64,000 nt of DNA from Petrosia ficiformis (GCA_947044365.1 OX345649.1:5520687-5584686), one strand, 5' to 3'; positions 14,101 to 26,846 are shown, counted from the stretch's first letter. The notes: generated by a model not told the origin, from the sequence alone. Translations and numbers: made by a program.

Positions 14101-17100
14101 AACTCGAATAGTTGATCACCTGGGACAAATAAATGGATGGAGAAATGGTTGATTGGATGAATAGATATATGGATGCATAGAAGAACAGATGAAAGGATAG
14201 ATGCAAGGACAGATGGATGAAATGTTAGATAGACAGTAGATATACAGATTGATACATAGGTGAGCAATGGATGATTAGATGGACGAATGAGTAAATAGAT
14301 GGAAGAATAGATACAGATAAATATACTCACCTTTATCCAAATCAGTACCAACAGTTGCTGGACCTTCAGTTTTAAACTTGGTATTAAAATCATCAACCTC
14401 AGCCTGAAAACTTTTGACTTGTTGCTGAGTAATGATAGTAAACTTCTTCTTCACAGATACGAGACTGCGATCAACCATCTTGGCTTCTTGAAACAGATCT
14501 TTCCATATTTGTTCAATCCTCCCTGCTATCACTTTCTCCTCTTCTTCTACAGGTATATTATACATGGCTAGGGTTCTGTATTTTTCAACTGTGTCTTTAT
14601 ACCACATCTCAACATCAACTGACATCACTCTAATCCTAGCAATGACGCTTAACACAAACTTCAGCTCTTCAAGTGTTGTTGGAGAACATTTCAAATCATT
14701 AGACAAACCCTGTAATTATATTAGTTAAATTGAACTTATAATGTTCAATGTCCCTCCCTACAATCATCTTCCCTGTCTGTTCAATCAACCAATGGTCCAA
14801 TTGTCCCCCTATCTGTCTAATTATCCAATGGTCCAATTGTCTTCCCTGTCTGTCAATCATCCAATAGTCCAATTGTCCCTCCCTATCTGTCCAATCATCC
14901 AATGGTCCAATTGTCTTCCCTGTCTGTCCAATCATCTAATGGTCCAATTGTCCCTCCCTATCTGTCCAATCATCCAATTATCTTCCCTGTCTGTCCAATC
15001 ATCTAATGGTCCAATTGTCCCTCCCTATCTGTCCAATCATCCAATTATCTTCCCTGTCTGTCCAATCATCTAATGGTCCAATTGTCAGTCCCCATCAGTC
15101 AAATGGTCCAGTGTTCTATGTCATTTATGTATCTAACTAAAGTACTATTCCCTTACTTCTAATTCCTCTTTCAAACTCATGAGATTCTCTCTAGCTGAGT
15201 CATTGAGAAGTTTTCCAAGAGACAGAACCCACTGACGAGCAATTTCCTGCAGACTACGAGAGAGAGGACCCAAATGCAACAATACAAACTCCACTTCTTT
15301 CTCAAGAGGATGTTTTGCAATGTCCTTCTGAACAGCTACGTATTTCTGTATTTGGTCATCATAATCTACACATGTTGGACAACGTTGAGCAAATTTATCC
15401 AGTTGAATATCCTGAAGTAATAAAGTATTATTACATGTAAGTATTTGAAGAGCTTGTCTCTGTGATCAAGATTCATAATACAATTATATAGTTTTGTTAC
15501 TTTATTAAAAGTCAAATGGTATATAACAATTTCTTGTTGCATTTTATTTTTTGTTTATTGTACTTGAGGAAGACAGTGAGTAACTGTTGAAATGTTTGAC
15601 TTTTAATACGCTTTTGTTTTGATCAAAGAGCAACCAAACTATATAATGGTAATTATAAGTATATTAGGATATTGAGGGAACTGAAGTAATTAAGTATATA
15701 ATTAATAGAGAGAGTATCTCAAGAAATAGAAGATTGAAGTAATGAATGATGGATTTGCTGTGTATAGATGGACAAGGATGGATGCAACACATTTATACAT
15801 TTATACATAGACAGATTGATAGACATTTCGCTCACCCTCTGAACTCTCCATAATAGTCGGTACCTCTTCCAAACACTGACACACGCCAGTATGCTTTCCA
15901 CTCCTTGATGGATAGCATCCTTCACTGCCCCACCTATCTCAATCACATCGGGATGCTGTACAACATCAGTAAAGAATGTGAAGGTAACTGGTTGATCTTG
16001 ATCAGGTACTTGCTGTGGCTGAGCCTCAATACATGAACCATCAAGCCAGCGAGGAAAGTTTTTTGTACTGAAAAACAGTGACATAATAATGTAAAGTTTA
16101 TATTACATGCACGTATACATGTACATGTACATGTACATACACACATACATACATACATACACACATACATACACACATACATACATACATACATACATAC
16201 ATACATACATACATACATACATACATACATACATACATACATACATACATGACACATTCATAATACACTAGAGAGACAAATTGTACAATACCTTTCTACA
16301 ACTTCTCTCATTGCTATCATCATGGTCTTATATAGCTCATTAGCATGAGGATATAAAACAATTTCAGGAGCTGATAAGAGAGTCTCTATTGTGAATAGAG
16401 GTACTCCCGATGTTAATAGATTATAATAATACTGCAAATTAGTTACAACCATCTGTAAGAAAAATAAAAGTATGTTCGTAATGGTAACAAATGTGTTACT
16501 AAATATAGTACTAATAATAGATGTGTTACTAAATATAGTAATGGATCACCCATGTGTTACTAAATATAGTACTAATAATAGATGTGTTACTAAATATAGT
16601 AATGATAACCAATGTGTTACTAAATATACACATAATTATGATAATGTACTAATACAAACCTTCACTAAAGCATCAAACATTCTTCTTTCCCAGAATTGGT
16701 AGTATTGTTTCAGTTTTTCACATTTTCCTGTATTACTCTTCACAACCAGACCCTCTACTTTTATAAGAAGGGGTCCTATACCATGATACTTACGAACTAA
16801 TGCATTGTTAACACTAGTACGATGAGCCCCAAGAAAATCAAAAAATTCCTGTCAAAAAGAGAAAACGTAGTAAAGATAAATAAACTAAATAACATTGTAA
16901 CTATTCTTATTAATGTTATTTAATGTTCTATTGCTCCTTGAATAGTACAATGGAATGATTTCCAATGCCTTAACTACCATGTACATAGGAACAATGGTGA
17001 TTTGAATGGTACAATGGAATGATTTCCAATACCTTAACTACTATGTACACAGGAACAATGGTGATTTGAATGGTACAATGGAATGATTTCCAATACCTTA

Positions 17101-20005
17101 ACTACTATGTACATAGGAACAATGGTGATTTGAATGGTACAATGGAATGATTTCCAATGCCTTAACTACTATGTACACAGGAACAATGGTGATTTGAATG
17201 GTACAATGGAATGATTTCCAATGCCTTAACTACTATGTACATAGGAACAATGGTGATTTGAATGGTACAATGGAATGATTTCCAATACTTTATATGTACA
17301 CAGGAACAATGGTATGATTTAGGAATAATAAGATCCAGACAGAGAAATGCTCTATTGGTATATATATATATATATACATAATTGTCATCTCACCTTTGCC
17401 TCTGGTACATCACAACCTGGTTTAGTAGGAGGTGTCTTGAACAGTTTAACTGTTTCAATGAGATGAAGACGTTCCTCAATATCTCCTGCATTTTTCTGGA
17501 CTTGATTCACTAATGATTCAAATTTAGTGATGGCTTGTTCACATCTGCAGACATAATCTTGAACACCTAGTGAATTCCAGTTGAGTCTCTTCGTCCCTGG
17601 TTTTAAAACTCGACGCAGAGACATTGAATGGTCTTTTAAAAGATCAGACTGTGTGCACATAAATACAGTGTGTATTGGATGGAATACAGTAATATATTAC
17701 ATGTATGTACATGTACATGTACATGGATGAGTATGTGCTTATGCATGTGTATATGTATTTGTATGTGAGTATATGCATGTATATTATATGTACATGTATG
17801 TGAGTATGCATGTACAAGTAAGTATGTACTTACGTATTAATACATTGTATATTATATATGTACAGGTGAGGTCGATTCATAAGTATATTTACAGTACAAT
17901 ATCATACATTACCGTATTCAGTAGTACATACCTCGGCTATAGATAATTGTGCTAATGCTGAATGATATCTCTGTAAACAATGATTAAGTGAATCTTGAAA
18001 AGACACAAACTTATCTTCTTGTAAAGCTACACTGCGAGCTAGTTCTGGTATTGCATATCCTAATTTCTCAAGATATTTGGTTTCTGATATGACCTCTGAT
18101 AGTTCTGGCGCAAAGTTTACTATGAACTCACAATTATCAGGTAATGCTGACAGGGAAAGTGTTGGAGAGGAAGGGAGAAAGGAGGAAAGGCCAAACACAG
18201 AAACAAAGAGTGAGAGTGAGTGAGTGAGTGAGAGACAGACAGAGAGACAAACAGACAGACAGAGAATAAATGAAAGTCTTGATACGTGGATGGATGGAAC
18301 AATATGGGAAATTGATGGATAGATAAAATGAAGCACGGATAGATGAATGATATGTACATGTGTATTATAAATTATTATCAATGTTTCTTCAGGATATGTG
18401 AAGATAGGATAGACAGGAGAAACTCACTTGAGGGTACTACCATGAGTTGATCATTTCTTGACACACTTCTAGACACATCTGTTGATATTGGAGTGTGTGA
18501 GAGACATCTTGTCTCATCTGGTTTAGTCAAGAGAGGTTTTTTCAATAGAGATGGGAGATTAATAGTCACCGTCTCTACCCACTGTTGATACAAGTTATCC
18601 TCATACTCTTTGATGGAACGAGCTACTGCAAGATAGTGTTTACTAGCCTAAATAGATAGATAAATAGATAGAAAGAGTAATTACAAAGATAGATAGATAT
18701 AAGTATAAATAGTATAAATAGTGTAGTTTTAGATATACCAGTCAATAGATAGACACTTGATGAACATACAAATTATAACATAAGTTGTCAAACATTAATT
18801 TAATCAAAAATACATTTGTATAATTATGATTGCATATACAATATCCCAGGTTCATATTAGAGATAGGTGATACTATCTGAGCATAATTGATACTTCTGTT
18901 GTATAAATCACATTTGATGCTCTGTAGTACTAAAATGAGCATACACAGTTGGATGAACATGTGGCATCCTCACATGGTAATTTCGGTACATCCAGTACTC
19001 ATATTGGTATTGAGTAGATTGTGAAGATACTCGAATACTCATACTCATGTTGGTATCACACACCTCTAGTTCATAGAATATTGACTTACAGATTTTCCTG
19101 CTTCACTGTCAATAAGTTCTTTCATCGTTTGAAACCTCAGTACAGTCTGTTTGATACGATGAAACAATGAATGGGACCATCCTATAGATCCAGCGACAGG
19201 AGGTTGATTACGAGAGATTGGAGGAGAATCCTTGTTCTCTAAAAATAGCTGATTAATGCTTTCAACTTCTCTTTCAAATTGAGTGAGAATTTCATTAAAT
19301 TTTTTCATCATAATGGCATTGATGGCATCTCGTGAGCGAATGTTTTTGAAGTTGTGTAACATGTCAAAAGCTCCTTCTGCTGATCTGAGACTCTGAAATG
19401 ATTGATTGATGAAACTACAAGATGAGAAATACATAATGGAATCACCGAGGGTAGTTATGCAATTGCTAGCTGTTGTAGCTAAATACATTGAAATTTGACA
19501 TACACAAAAAAGAATGGGAAGGATAATTATGTGAAAATGGTGTTGGTAAAAAGAACACGAACAACCTTTAGTATGAAGCATGCGTACAAACACACACACA
19601 TACAACACACATAATAAACACATGATAGATAGTTTACCTGGTAGCCTCAGATTCTATTAGTTCCACTTCTCTTTGAAACCAACCCATACTGTTCTTCCAA
19701 TCTTGTTTGTGTTGTTGCTGGTATGGATCAAATCGTACAGTCTCCAAGTGGACCACTAAACCATCCACTTTCTCTAAGACTTTCTCAATCTGAGCAGGAT
19801 CTCCCGTTACTGCTTTCAATTCAGCTCCAAATATATTGTGGAATTCCTCAATCGTCTGTAAGATAGAACAATGGATGGATAGATAGATGCATGGACAGAT
19901 AGAAAAATAGATCACTGTGCAATATAAGAATCGTTTGATGGATCGATAGATAGAAAAATGATTTGATAGATAAATAGATAGCTTATGCATACATAAATAG
20001 TATGC

Positions 20006-20036
<31 letters not shown>

Positions 20037-22451
20037 GTAGACACACATAGATAGTACCTGTGCCACATTATAAATATCATTACATATTTGAGCTATATAA
20101 TCTGATCTTTCAAATAGCTTCTTGCGATCAAATTCCCATCGGGCATCTCTACCGGACTGCTCTATCTTTCTTCTGACCTCCAGATAGGCTTGTTTCCAAG
20201 TGTCAAGACATAACTTGGCTTCTGAAGCCTTGAGCTTTATCTGAGAAAGAGATTCCCTATAGAAAAAAAAGGAATGATGATTAGATGGTTAGATGATGGA
20301 AAGATGGGGGAATGGATGGATAAATGGATAGATAGATAGATGATCAGATGGGCAAACAGACAATCAGATTGATAGATAAATAAATGGATGGTTCGATAAT
20401 TGGATGGTTGCTATAGATGGATGGATAGATAGACATTAGATAAATGGATGGCTGGTGGATGGATAGATAGATAAAGGAATGACAGATCGACAATTAGATG
20501 AAATGATGAATGGATCGATAGAAAGAGATGTTTAACAATGCTGTTTTATATACCGGAATATTGTCCTGATATTAATGACTCTCGCTACACGTTCACACAA
20601 CTCAAAGGCAATCCTTTCCATTAAGGGTACCATCCTCTCGTCGGTGTTATAATGACGTGAAATAACCCACACCATCCTCAGAGAATTCATCATAGCTGGA
20701 ATGATATCGATAACAACAGCAAAGCTAGCTCCATGAGTGATATTCTTAAAATGGCGCTCGAGAGTACCAAGAAACTTAACGTTGTCTTTGGCTTCGACGT
20801 AGTATTTATTCAGATCGGTACGAGTTATCTCATATGTTGAATATGAAGCTGAGCCAGCTGCTTTCAAGATCGCTAGTATGGACTGCACTGTGTCCACTTG
20901 TAGTTGGAGGAATAGAGTATTCAGTGCCGAGTTCCGATCTTTCCAAAACTCAACCTCGGCAAGTGGGCCATTTCCTTGAGGGTACTTCTTGAACTGGTCT
21001 TCTAATGTATTCGATATGACTTTTGACCAGCTATCAACGCTCCTCTCTAGTCGAGAAACTAAAGCAACATCTCTGGATGCTTTCTGAGGATCTTTATCAA
21101 GCTGGATATCTGGTATTTCCAGTTTTATCTCACCCTCAACTTGTTGGATGGTTTGCTTAACCTGCGAGGTGAACTTCTCCATGCTGATTAACACCTCATC
21201 TCTTAAGAGCATCCTGGATCCAGAGTGACTTGGACGGTGTTCTTCATCTTTACTGTCCTCTTCCACATTTTGTAGTTCGTCTCCACTCTTCTGACCAGTA
21301 GCCATTAGTAATGGAGTATATACATGTTGTAATACTAACTCTAATGCTTGGAGTGATTTATTTGTTATAGATCCAGTTTCAAACAGAAGAGGTAGTGTAC
21401 GAGCAGCATCCTCTGGACTGGATGGAACAGGAATAGGGTCTTGGGAGTTTCGTAGAAAAAAGAACCCTGTCGAATCAATCCCCTCGGGGAGATGTTTGAA
21501 ACATAGATATAATTGAGCTTCTCGTACTGTTTTCTTGATCTTAGTCTGAGGATAATATACAACTTATTAATAATACAAATGGTACTAATAGTTAATGTAC
21601 ATATATTGTATAGCATTGTAGTATACCATTTAAGACTACATTACACAGTATGAAGAGCTAATGTGTATTAAACGCTAATACAATGTCCATATTTCATAGT
21701 ATTAAAATTATGTATTACACAATACTGTATCTATTACATAGTTTTAATAAGAGTATTAAATATACAGTACATGTATTAGTATAAGGTTATTATGTTATTA
21801 TGATATGCATTTTTACTAGCATACCTTTTTAACAGTTGGGACAGGTGCAGTTGAGTCAGTGTCTTCCTTGTCACTTTCAGTTTTATCAGAACCAACTACA
21901 GATGCATAGATAGACAGATAAATAGATAGATTGCAGATAAATATATAGATTATACAGACAGATAGATAGATCCTGTAATTACACATTCTCTAACCATTTT
22001 GTTCTGACTTCTCACTTCCACTACTACCATCATCATCTCCTATATTTGAGGTAACATCTCCTCCTTCCTTCATGCCTTCTTCTGCCTCCTTTACCAGCTG
22101 TTCAACTCTTAACTGATCTGTATGTATGTGCATACATATATGTATACTATATATGCATGCATTGATGTATGACCATATATGTACGTACGTGTGTCCCCAA
22201 CTGCATGTACATGTATGTATACATGGAAAATTCTGACCTTCTTCAATTTCTACTTCTCTTTCAACTTCAGATACAAGTGAATAAAAGATCATAGCACTGG
22301 AATTAACACTATTTGGATTATTAAGCAACTCCAGGAGCTCTTTCTCTACTTTATGTTCATCTCTTAATAGTAGATCGTTAAATACACTCTTCTCAATCTC
22401 TAGACCTGTTAATATCCTTTCTCTCATCCATGCTATTCGTAAATCATCCAT
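1..22451 (-). CDS. DNAH10: Axonemal dynein heavy chain 10 (inner-arm I1/f type), C-terminus off the left edge
   Basis: Microtubule motor of the ciliary inner dynein arm. I read about 51 exons: the first is 22238-22451 (ATG at 22451), the largest 20554-21545, and the last in the window 244-399, giving about 3,700 residues against roughly 4,470 in human DNAH10. In order it shows the N-terminal tail, the linker, four P-loops (AAA1 [11 protein letters not shown]2 [11 protein letters not shown]3 [11 protein letters not shown]4 GVGGSGRQS), the stalk with its microtubule-binding tip, and the start of AAA5. Stretches such as [18 protein letters not shown] and [20 protein letters not shown] match DNAH10 rather than other dynein heavy chains (family knowledge). 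The remaining AAA5-AAA6 and C-terminal part must lie beyond position 1. Exons are free of repeats, whereas nearly every intron holds micro- or minisatellite DNA. The start follows the 3' end of the Deltex gene by 182 bp. Confidence 0.95.
20..225. repeat. GATG/GATA microsatellite
   Basis: GATGGATGGATAGATG-type repeat at the left edge, in the DNAH10 intron downstream of exon 244-399. A second block of pure GATA lies at 405-475. Confidence 0.9.
1080..1345. repeat. GAGGATGAGAATGAG minisatellite
   Basis: A 6- to 15-bp degenerate purine repeat in a DNAH10 intron, directly after the exon boundary at 1077. The apparent acidic open frames are repeat artefacts. Confidence 0.85.
1445..3387 (-). other. 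DNAH10: DNAH10 exons encoding the stalk and microtubule-binding tip
   Basis: Five exons (3190-3387, 2974-3129, 2596-2771, 2267-2432, 1445-2037) encode the antiparallel coiled coil of the stalk with the microtubule-binding tip between its halves. The rising strand includes [19 protein letters not shown]. The tip region includes [20 protein letters not shown], and the falling strand is a long heptad-rich helix in exon 1445-2037 that ends in [18 protein letters not shown], the entry to AAA5. Confidence 0.9.
3389..3690. repeat. GAGGAG purine tract with a longer embedded repeat
   Basis: All-purine runs of GAGGAG/GAAGAG enclose three copies of a unit with GAGATACAGGATGAAGGAGA and GATAACAGCAACGAAGG (about 3423, 3499 and 3631). 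It lies in a DNAH10 intron next to the exon ending at 3387. Mirror-symmetric purine tracts of this kind can form triplex DNA. Confidence 0.88.
4520..4801 (-). other. DNAH10: DNAH10 exon carrying the AAA4 P-loop
   Basis: This exon encodes [20 protein letters not shown] followed by GVGGSGRQS, the form of Walker A usual for AAA4 of axonemal dyneins, where Arg-Gln replaces Lys. The reading frame is open across the whole exon. Confidence 0.92.
5286..5582. repeat. (ACAT)n microsatellite with higher-order units
   Basis: ACAT repeat with regularly spaced ACAAACATATATAC interruptions (about 5318, 5361, 5448 and 5491), implying duplication of larger blocks. Confidence 0.92.
6692..7342 (-). other. DNAH10: DNAH10 exons carrying AAA3
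   Basis: Exon 6989-7342 encodes [13 protein letters not shown] followed by [12 protein letters not shown], the AAA3 P-loop. Exon 6692-6844 encodes [14 protein letters not shown], the AAA3 Walker B. AAA3 is the regulatory nucleotide site of dynein motors. Both motifs are complete. Confidence 0.92.
8248..8861 (-). other. DNAH10: DNAH10 exons carrying AAA2
   Basis: Exon 8743-8861 encodes the AAA2 P-loop GPTGGGKS, and exon 8248-8542 encodes [19 protein letters not shown] with the Walker B acidic residues. The intron between them (8543-8742) is a TCCATC/TGTC short repeat. AAA2 in dyneins binds nucleotide but is thought to serve a structural role. Confidence 0.92.
8863..9266. repeat. (TATG)n microsatellite, about 400 bp
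   Basis: Nearly perfect TATG repeat with rare ACG, ACA or TTT interruptions, filling the DNAH10 intron from a few bases after one exon to just before the next. Open frames across it (MYVC or TYIH repeats) are artefacts. Confidence 0.95.
10142..10497 (-). other. DNAH10: DNAH10 exons carrying AAA1 Walker A and Walker B
   Basis: Exon 10363-10497 encodes [20 protein letters not shown], with Walker A GPAGTGKT. After a short intron with a GA run, exon 10142-10294 encodes [12 protein letters not shown], the Walker B segment. AAA1 is the main ATP-hydrolysing site of dynein. Both motifs are intact, so this copy should be an active motor. Confidence 0.93.
11103..11171. repeat. (GATA)n microsatellite
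   Basis: About 17 GATA units in a DNAH10 intron. Confidence 0.9.
13372..13512. repeat. (ACAT)n microsatellite
   Basis: ACAT/ATAT repeat filling a DNAH10 intron, with GTACATGTAC at both edges. Confidence 0.85.
14741..15100. repeat. 66/67-bp minisatellite in a DNAH10 intron
   Basis: Units built from CCAATGGTCCAATTGTC, CCTCCCTATCTGTCC and TTCCCTGTCTGTCC, about five copies, the last ones near-identical. Strongly strand-asymmetric (pyrimidine-rich on plus). Confidence 0.85.
15483..15647. mobile_element. Small MITE in a DNAH10 intron
   Basis: 165 bp with inverted ends ATTATATAGTTTTGTTACT and ATTATATAGTTTGGTTGCT. A second inverted word, TAAAAGTCAAA, lies inside. No coding potential. Confidence 0.7.
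16120..16252. repeat. (ACAT)n/(ACAC) microsatellite
   Basis: ACAT repeat with ACACAC interruptions at the left, pure to the right; DNAH10 intron. Confidence 0.9.
16470..16645. repeat. TGTGTTACTAAATATAGTA minisatellite
   Basis: Five copies of ATGTGTTACTAAATATA separated by short variable spacers, in a DNAH10 intron. Confidence 0.8.
16930..17310. repeat. 64-bp minisatellite in a DNAH10 intron
   Basis: Six units with an exact 64-bp period (the word GATTTCCAAT starts at 16957, 17021, 17085, 17149, 17213 and 17277). Units differ at only a few positions (ACCATG/ACTATG, ACATAG/ACACAG), giving an alternating pattern. Confidence 0.9.
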
Positions 22452-22633
22452 TGTTATGTAGATCTAAAAGTTGATCATCACCTATAGCCTAGTATGTGTA
22501 CTTAATACTTGTCACCATAACTACAATGCGACCACACCCATGCATAATGTTTAATTAATGTTTATTGATAATAATAATTATTTAGAATTTTGAAACAACA
22601 AACAAACAAAACAAACAAAAATGATAATACAAA

Positions 22634-25463
22634 TCATAAATCACTGTCAGAACTTGATTTCTCATCATCTCTCTCTTCTTCTTCCTCCACACCCTGTGCT
22701 GCTAATTCAGCTAATACATTATCAAGATAGTTATCGTCAGGGTAGCCATGTCCAGTATAATTACTTCCAGCTTCAGTTTTATGATGTATCTCATTCCATA
22801 CTATAGTATTATTAGCACCTGTTGTTACTGACGTTCCTATAGTGAAGGTCAGCCTTCTTTTCCAAGCTATTCTCAATAGATCTAATACCTACATGTGATG
22901 GCTTCATGAGTTGATGTTATTAAGGCGGCATGCAGTACTTGCCTTTCTTCCTTTTGGTGAATCAGGTAAGAAACAAATTCTTGGGAAACCATTAGCCTTG
23001 TATCTTACTTCATTCTATATAAATGTCAAAACAGACATACAGCTAGTATGCAGGAGTATAAACAACTTCTCTGATAGCAGCCTTCACCATAAGGCAAAGG
23101 GTTACAGTATTCTAATATTTAACATGAAGAATTTTATATCCCTTGATTCAATGATATCTCACATTCTTGTCTGAAACTATGGCTTTTTCTTATTTGCAAA
23201 CAAGTAGAATATAGGTTTTACGATATGTTTATCAGTACATGTATTCCTTACTGAGATACAATACATGTACTTACATGTATTCCTGCAGTGAAATTATATG
23301 TTATTTCAATAGTTCCATATCCCTCATAACCAGGAACTGAATAAAGTTTAGTCGACACAGACATGGTTCCATCTGGCATGTCACCAGTTCTAACACCATG
23401 CATTTTCTTACATGTTGGACACATTAAACCTGACTGAATAATACAATAAGGAGCTGAGACAAGTTACCAATTGATAATGATATAGATGGATAGATAGATG
23501 GATGGATAGATTAATGGATGAATGGATCATGAAAGAGGATATAATAGAGATAGATGGGTAATGGATGATTGATTCAAATTTCATGATGTTACATTTGAAC
23601 AATTCTTCATATACATCAAGAGACAGGCTCTGTGTAAAAGATGACCACATTTTCTTAATTTACACAGATCAGGAGACGGAGGTCGTGACAAGGAAGAGGA
23701 AGATGGGGTTGGTATCCCCAAGTCTTCTTCAAAACCTGAGAACTCACTCAGCTGACTCATACAAATTGGACAAGGCTAATAAAAAGATTTATAAATAATA
23801 AAATGGCCATTGATAAAACACAAGAAAGCAAACTCACTCCATCTTGTCCAAAATTAAGAGATTTAACTGCTTTTGCAAACTTTCCGAATGATGTACCTAA
23901 TATGGTAATAACTATATGAAACATTTGAAAACAGTTCATAACACACATTACTTTGAGATTCAGTTCCCATATGCTGTTCAGTAAGACTCTTGTGAGATGA
24001 CTTGGATTTACTGACTTGAGAAATAATTTAGTAAAGTTTAACTCTCACGCTTATAAGAATACATAATTATATTATAATATTGATTGTGCATTTCCTATCA
24101 ATAATATATTATAAAACATTTGATAAAAGATCGTTCACATTCTGAATACGTTCATAACTTTACTTTGGAATCAACAATCTCTTTGCCTACACCATTTTCA
24201 TGTAATCAACCTTCCTGTTCTTTGTGTATGTCTAATTTGAATCCATTGCTTCATTAATGAGTTACAGTATAATCATGTATTAACCTTATGACATTAAACT
24301 ATATACTATATTACATTATTAAGTCATCACATCCTAATTTTGAGGTCAATAATATTGTTAATAATTTATAAAAGGAAGGAAAAAGTTATATATGAAGTGT
24401 GTACATAATTAGGAAACATATAACATACATAATTTGTTTACAAAACATTATTAATGATGCAGCTGGTCGTCAGCTGATTTAATACGACACGTACATAATT
24501 ACATTACTTATTGTGACTTCACCTTTTACTGTGCTTGTGGAAGAATTAGAAGAGGAAGGTTTAGTTGAGCCAGCTGACAATGTCTTGGAAGATTTCTTTT
24601 TACTTTTTCCTTTACCTTTAACAGGTGAAGAGGAACTAGAGGTCATGTAGGAGGAGGTACTTGAAGATAAAGGAGCAGATGTTTTTCTTTTCATAGGAGA
24701 GGTGGATGGAGAAGTAGAGGAAAGGAAGGAAGAGGCAGGGTTGAAAAACTTAGCAGTGGATGTTGTTCCTGTAGAAGATCCACCATAGTCTTGTAGGTAA
24801 CGCTGTAAAGGTTCTAAAAGTGATATACGTTTAATTGTTCTTTTTGTATTGTAACCATGACGAGTCTGTTCCATGGCAATCATATCTATGGTGTAAGGTA
24901 TACAGGCTGGTGTTGATGCTAAATCAATTTGTGATAATCGTTTCATAAAAGCAAGTTCTATTTCAATTGTAGCATTAATAGCATATGGAGTGAAATGTCG
25001 TGGTGTATCTTCCCATTCCCAATATCCCATTATATCTGGTGAAGAGGGTAAGGTAATTTGTGTACGTTGAATAGGACGTTGAGTACCTACACAAGAGAAA
25101 CTATTATAAAACAGTTTAAATTCTCTGAAGACTGAAATTCACTAGTAGTGAAGTCAGATAAAAGCTTTGGTTACTTCTAACCTCACTACCAGATCAGAAG
25201 AGACTTATATTATTGATCTCGGAAGCCATAACTCTGTCTACAATGTTTCACTGTGATAATTTAGGTATTATCTTACCTGTACTAATCCTGGTTTGTGTTA
25301 GGTTAGTAAAATCAACTATGTATTTACCACCCTTCAGTGAACAAGTTCTACTTCTCTTTACATATGCCAACTCAAGTTCTGCACTTACATCAGGAGAATA
25401 TGGACTCCAATTACCATCATCACGTCTGTATTCAAATATAACTCCTGGAAGAAATCCAGCCAT
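22634..25463 (-). CDS. DTX: Deltex-type E3 ubiquitin ligase (two WWE domains, RING, Deltex C-terminal domain)
   Basis: RING E3 ligase family known to modify Notch signalling; the Deltex C-terminal domain binds ADP-ribose/NAD. Eight exons in matching phase (25277-25463, 24508-25086, 23952-24014, 23838-23896, 23593-23775, 23275-23433, 22943-23014, 22634-22888) give about 518 residues against about 620 in human DTX1. Two WWE modules come first ([13 protein letters not shown] and [14 protein letters not shown]), then a Ser/Lys-rich linker, then a RING with [16 protein letters not shown] and CPTCK. The C-terminal domain carries [25 protein letters not shown] and [17 protein letters not shown], very close to animal DTX1/DTX4. 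The intron after exon 7 starts with GC instead of GT. The start is the first ATG before the first WWE; which vertebrate paralogue it matches best is not decided. Confidence 0.92.
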
Positions 25464-25481
25464 TTCTTTTGTTTATGGCCA

Positions 25482-25595
25482 CAATCAGATGCTTCACAAC
25501 TGGCCTGGCCACACCCCCATCTATATCTCGTGACATATTGAAAGAATTCAAGGAACACAAACGTACCTTCAAACAAGTTGTGAAGCATCTGATTG
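25482..25595. repeat. Inverted repeat upstream of the Deltex gene
   Basis: A 20-bp word with GATGCTTCACAACT at 25482-25501 returns in reverse complement at 25576-25595, separated by about 75 bp. It lies 20 bp upstream of the Deltex start codon and could form a stem-loop in the promoter or 5' leader, or be the remnant of a small TIR element. Confidence 0.6.
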
Positions 25596-25799
25596 GAAGA
25601 TATACCAGTAACCTTTACAATGTAAGTTCGTAGATTTTTAACATGATAAACACTTAGTTGCTTTACACGTGTTTATCAAGTCGAGGTGATATATATATAT
25701 ATATAAATCATTTTTTTAATATCGTTAGTGACCTGTTAAAAACAAGATATATTTATATAATATTATATATAGAGAAACAAGTGTATATAGAGAAAAAAA

Positions 25800-26300
25800 C
25801 ATCCCTATATTTGCTTTGTGATGACTATGTATTAAGCATTGCTGATGGCACTAGTGTCTCTACCTTTCTGTGTACTCCTGGGGCCTGAAGACGTAAGTGT
25901 AAGCCTAATTGCAGTCTAAATACACAGATGTCTGATGAACTGACTGAGGTACTCCTTCAAGGTTCTAAATGATGACTTCCTCGTGTCTGAAACTTAACAA
26001 CTTATCATACTTACTTGTTAAAGATTCTTGGATAATATCTATACTGTTTCTCTTCTATATACAACAGTTATTAGCAGTTTTACATCTTTTCTGAATCTTC
26101 CTGGCTGGTCTGTAGCTCAAACGCGCGTTCTTTTACGCGCCACGCCCATTAATTGACCGAGCCCCCCGGGAATGACGCAACTTCCTTAACTACGTATACA
26201 ACGCATAGTCGCGCAAGTGACACAAGAATATATATAATATATAATTATATACATTAAACCCCGTGGAAAGCAATTATAGGGATGGCCCTACGGGCCATAA
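25800..26300 (+). mobile_element. Short TIR element, family A copy 1 (non-autonomous, MITE-like)
   Basis: About 0.5 kb. It begins CATCCCTATATTTGCTTTG and ends in the reverse complement (AAAGCAATTATAGGGATGG) followed by CCCTACGGGCC. There is no open frame of note. The interior holds a recognisable block (ACGCGCCACGCCCATTAATT, then ACTACGTATACAACGCATAG) that returns in four other places in the window on both strands, which defines the family. Confidence 0.8.
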
Positions 26301-26846
26301 AAATTATCCCTATGACTGCTTTGTGGTGTCTAGCATTCAGTAATCATGGCTAACTTTATCATGCCTGAAACAAATCAGCCTATTATAATTATTAGTTTGA
26401 TTACCTACTGTTTACCTTTTAAAGGACCTTGTAGAACTTAAGGAATATATTTCAGGTAGAATAGCTAGCTATTAGTTCCAGTTTCTACATAAGCTACACA
26501 GCTATCTTTCTGCTGGTACATAAGCGTTCTTTTACATGCCATGCCCATTAATTGACTGAGCCCTCCGGGAATGACGTAACTTCCTTAACTACGTATACAA
26601 CACATAATCGCACAAGTGGCCACAAAATCTATATTATTACCATTGTCTGTCTGTCACAAATTCACCCGCAATAAAGACCCAGAAAATTATACGTTGATGT
26701 GATGTAATACCGTAGGCGTCGTAAATTCCGTAGGGTATAAAATTTCGCTTTTTTCGTGGGTGGCAGTCAAACCACGAAATTAAATACCCAAATTGTGGGT
26801 GTGGTTCACACGTTGACGCAAATGTTACGGTATTAGTACGATAGTT

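Noticed and set aside
14741..15073. Open frame with [11 protein letters not shown] repeats
   Set aside because: Translation of the 66/67-bp minisatellite in a DNAH10 intron.
16930..17310. CRISPR-like array
   Set aside because: The 64-bp period is a minisatellite with no unique spacers, in an intron of an animal gene.
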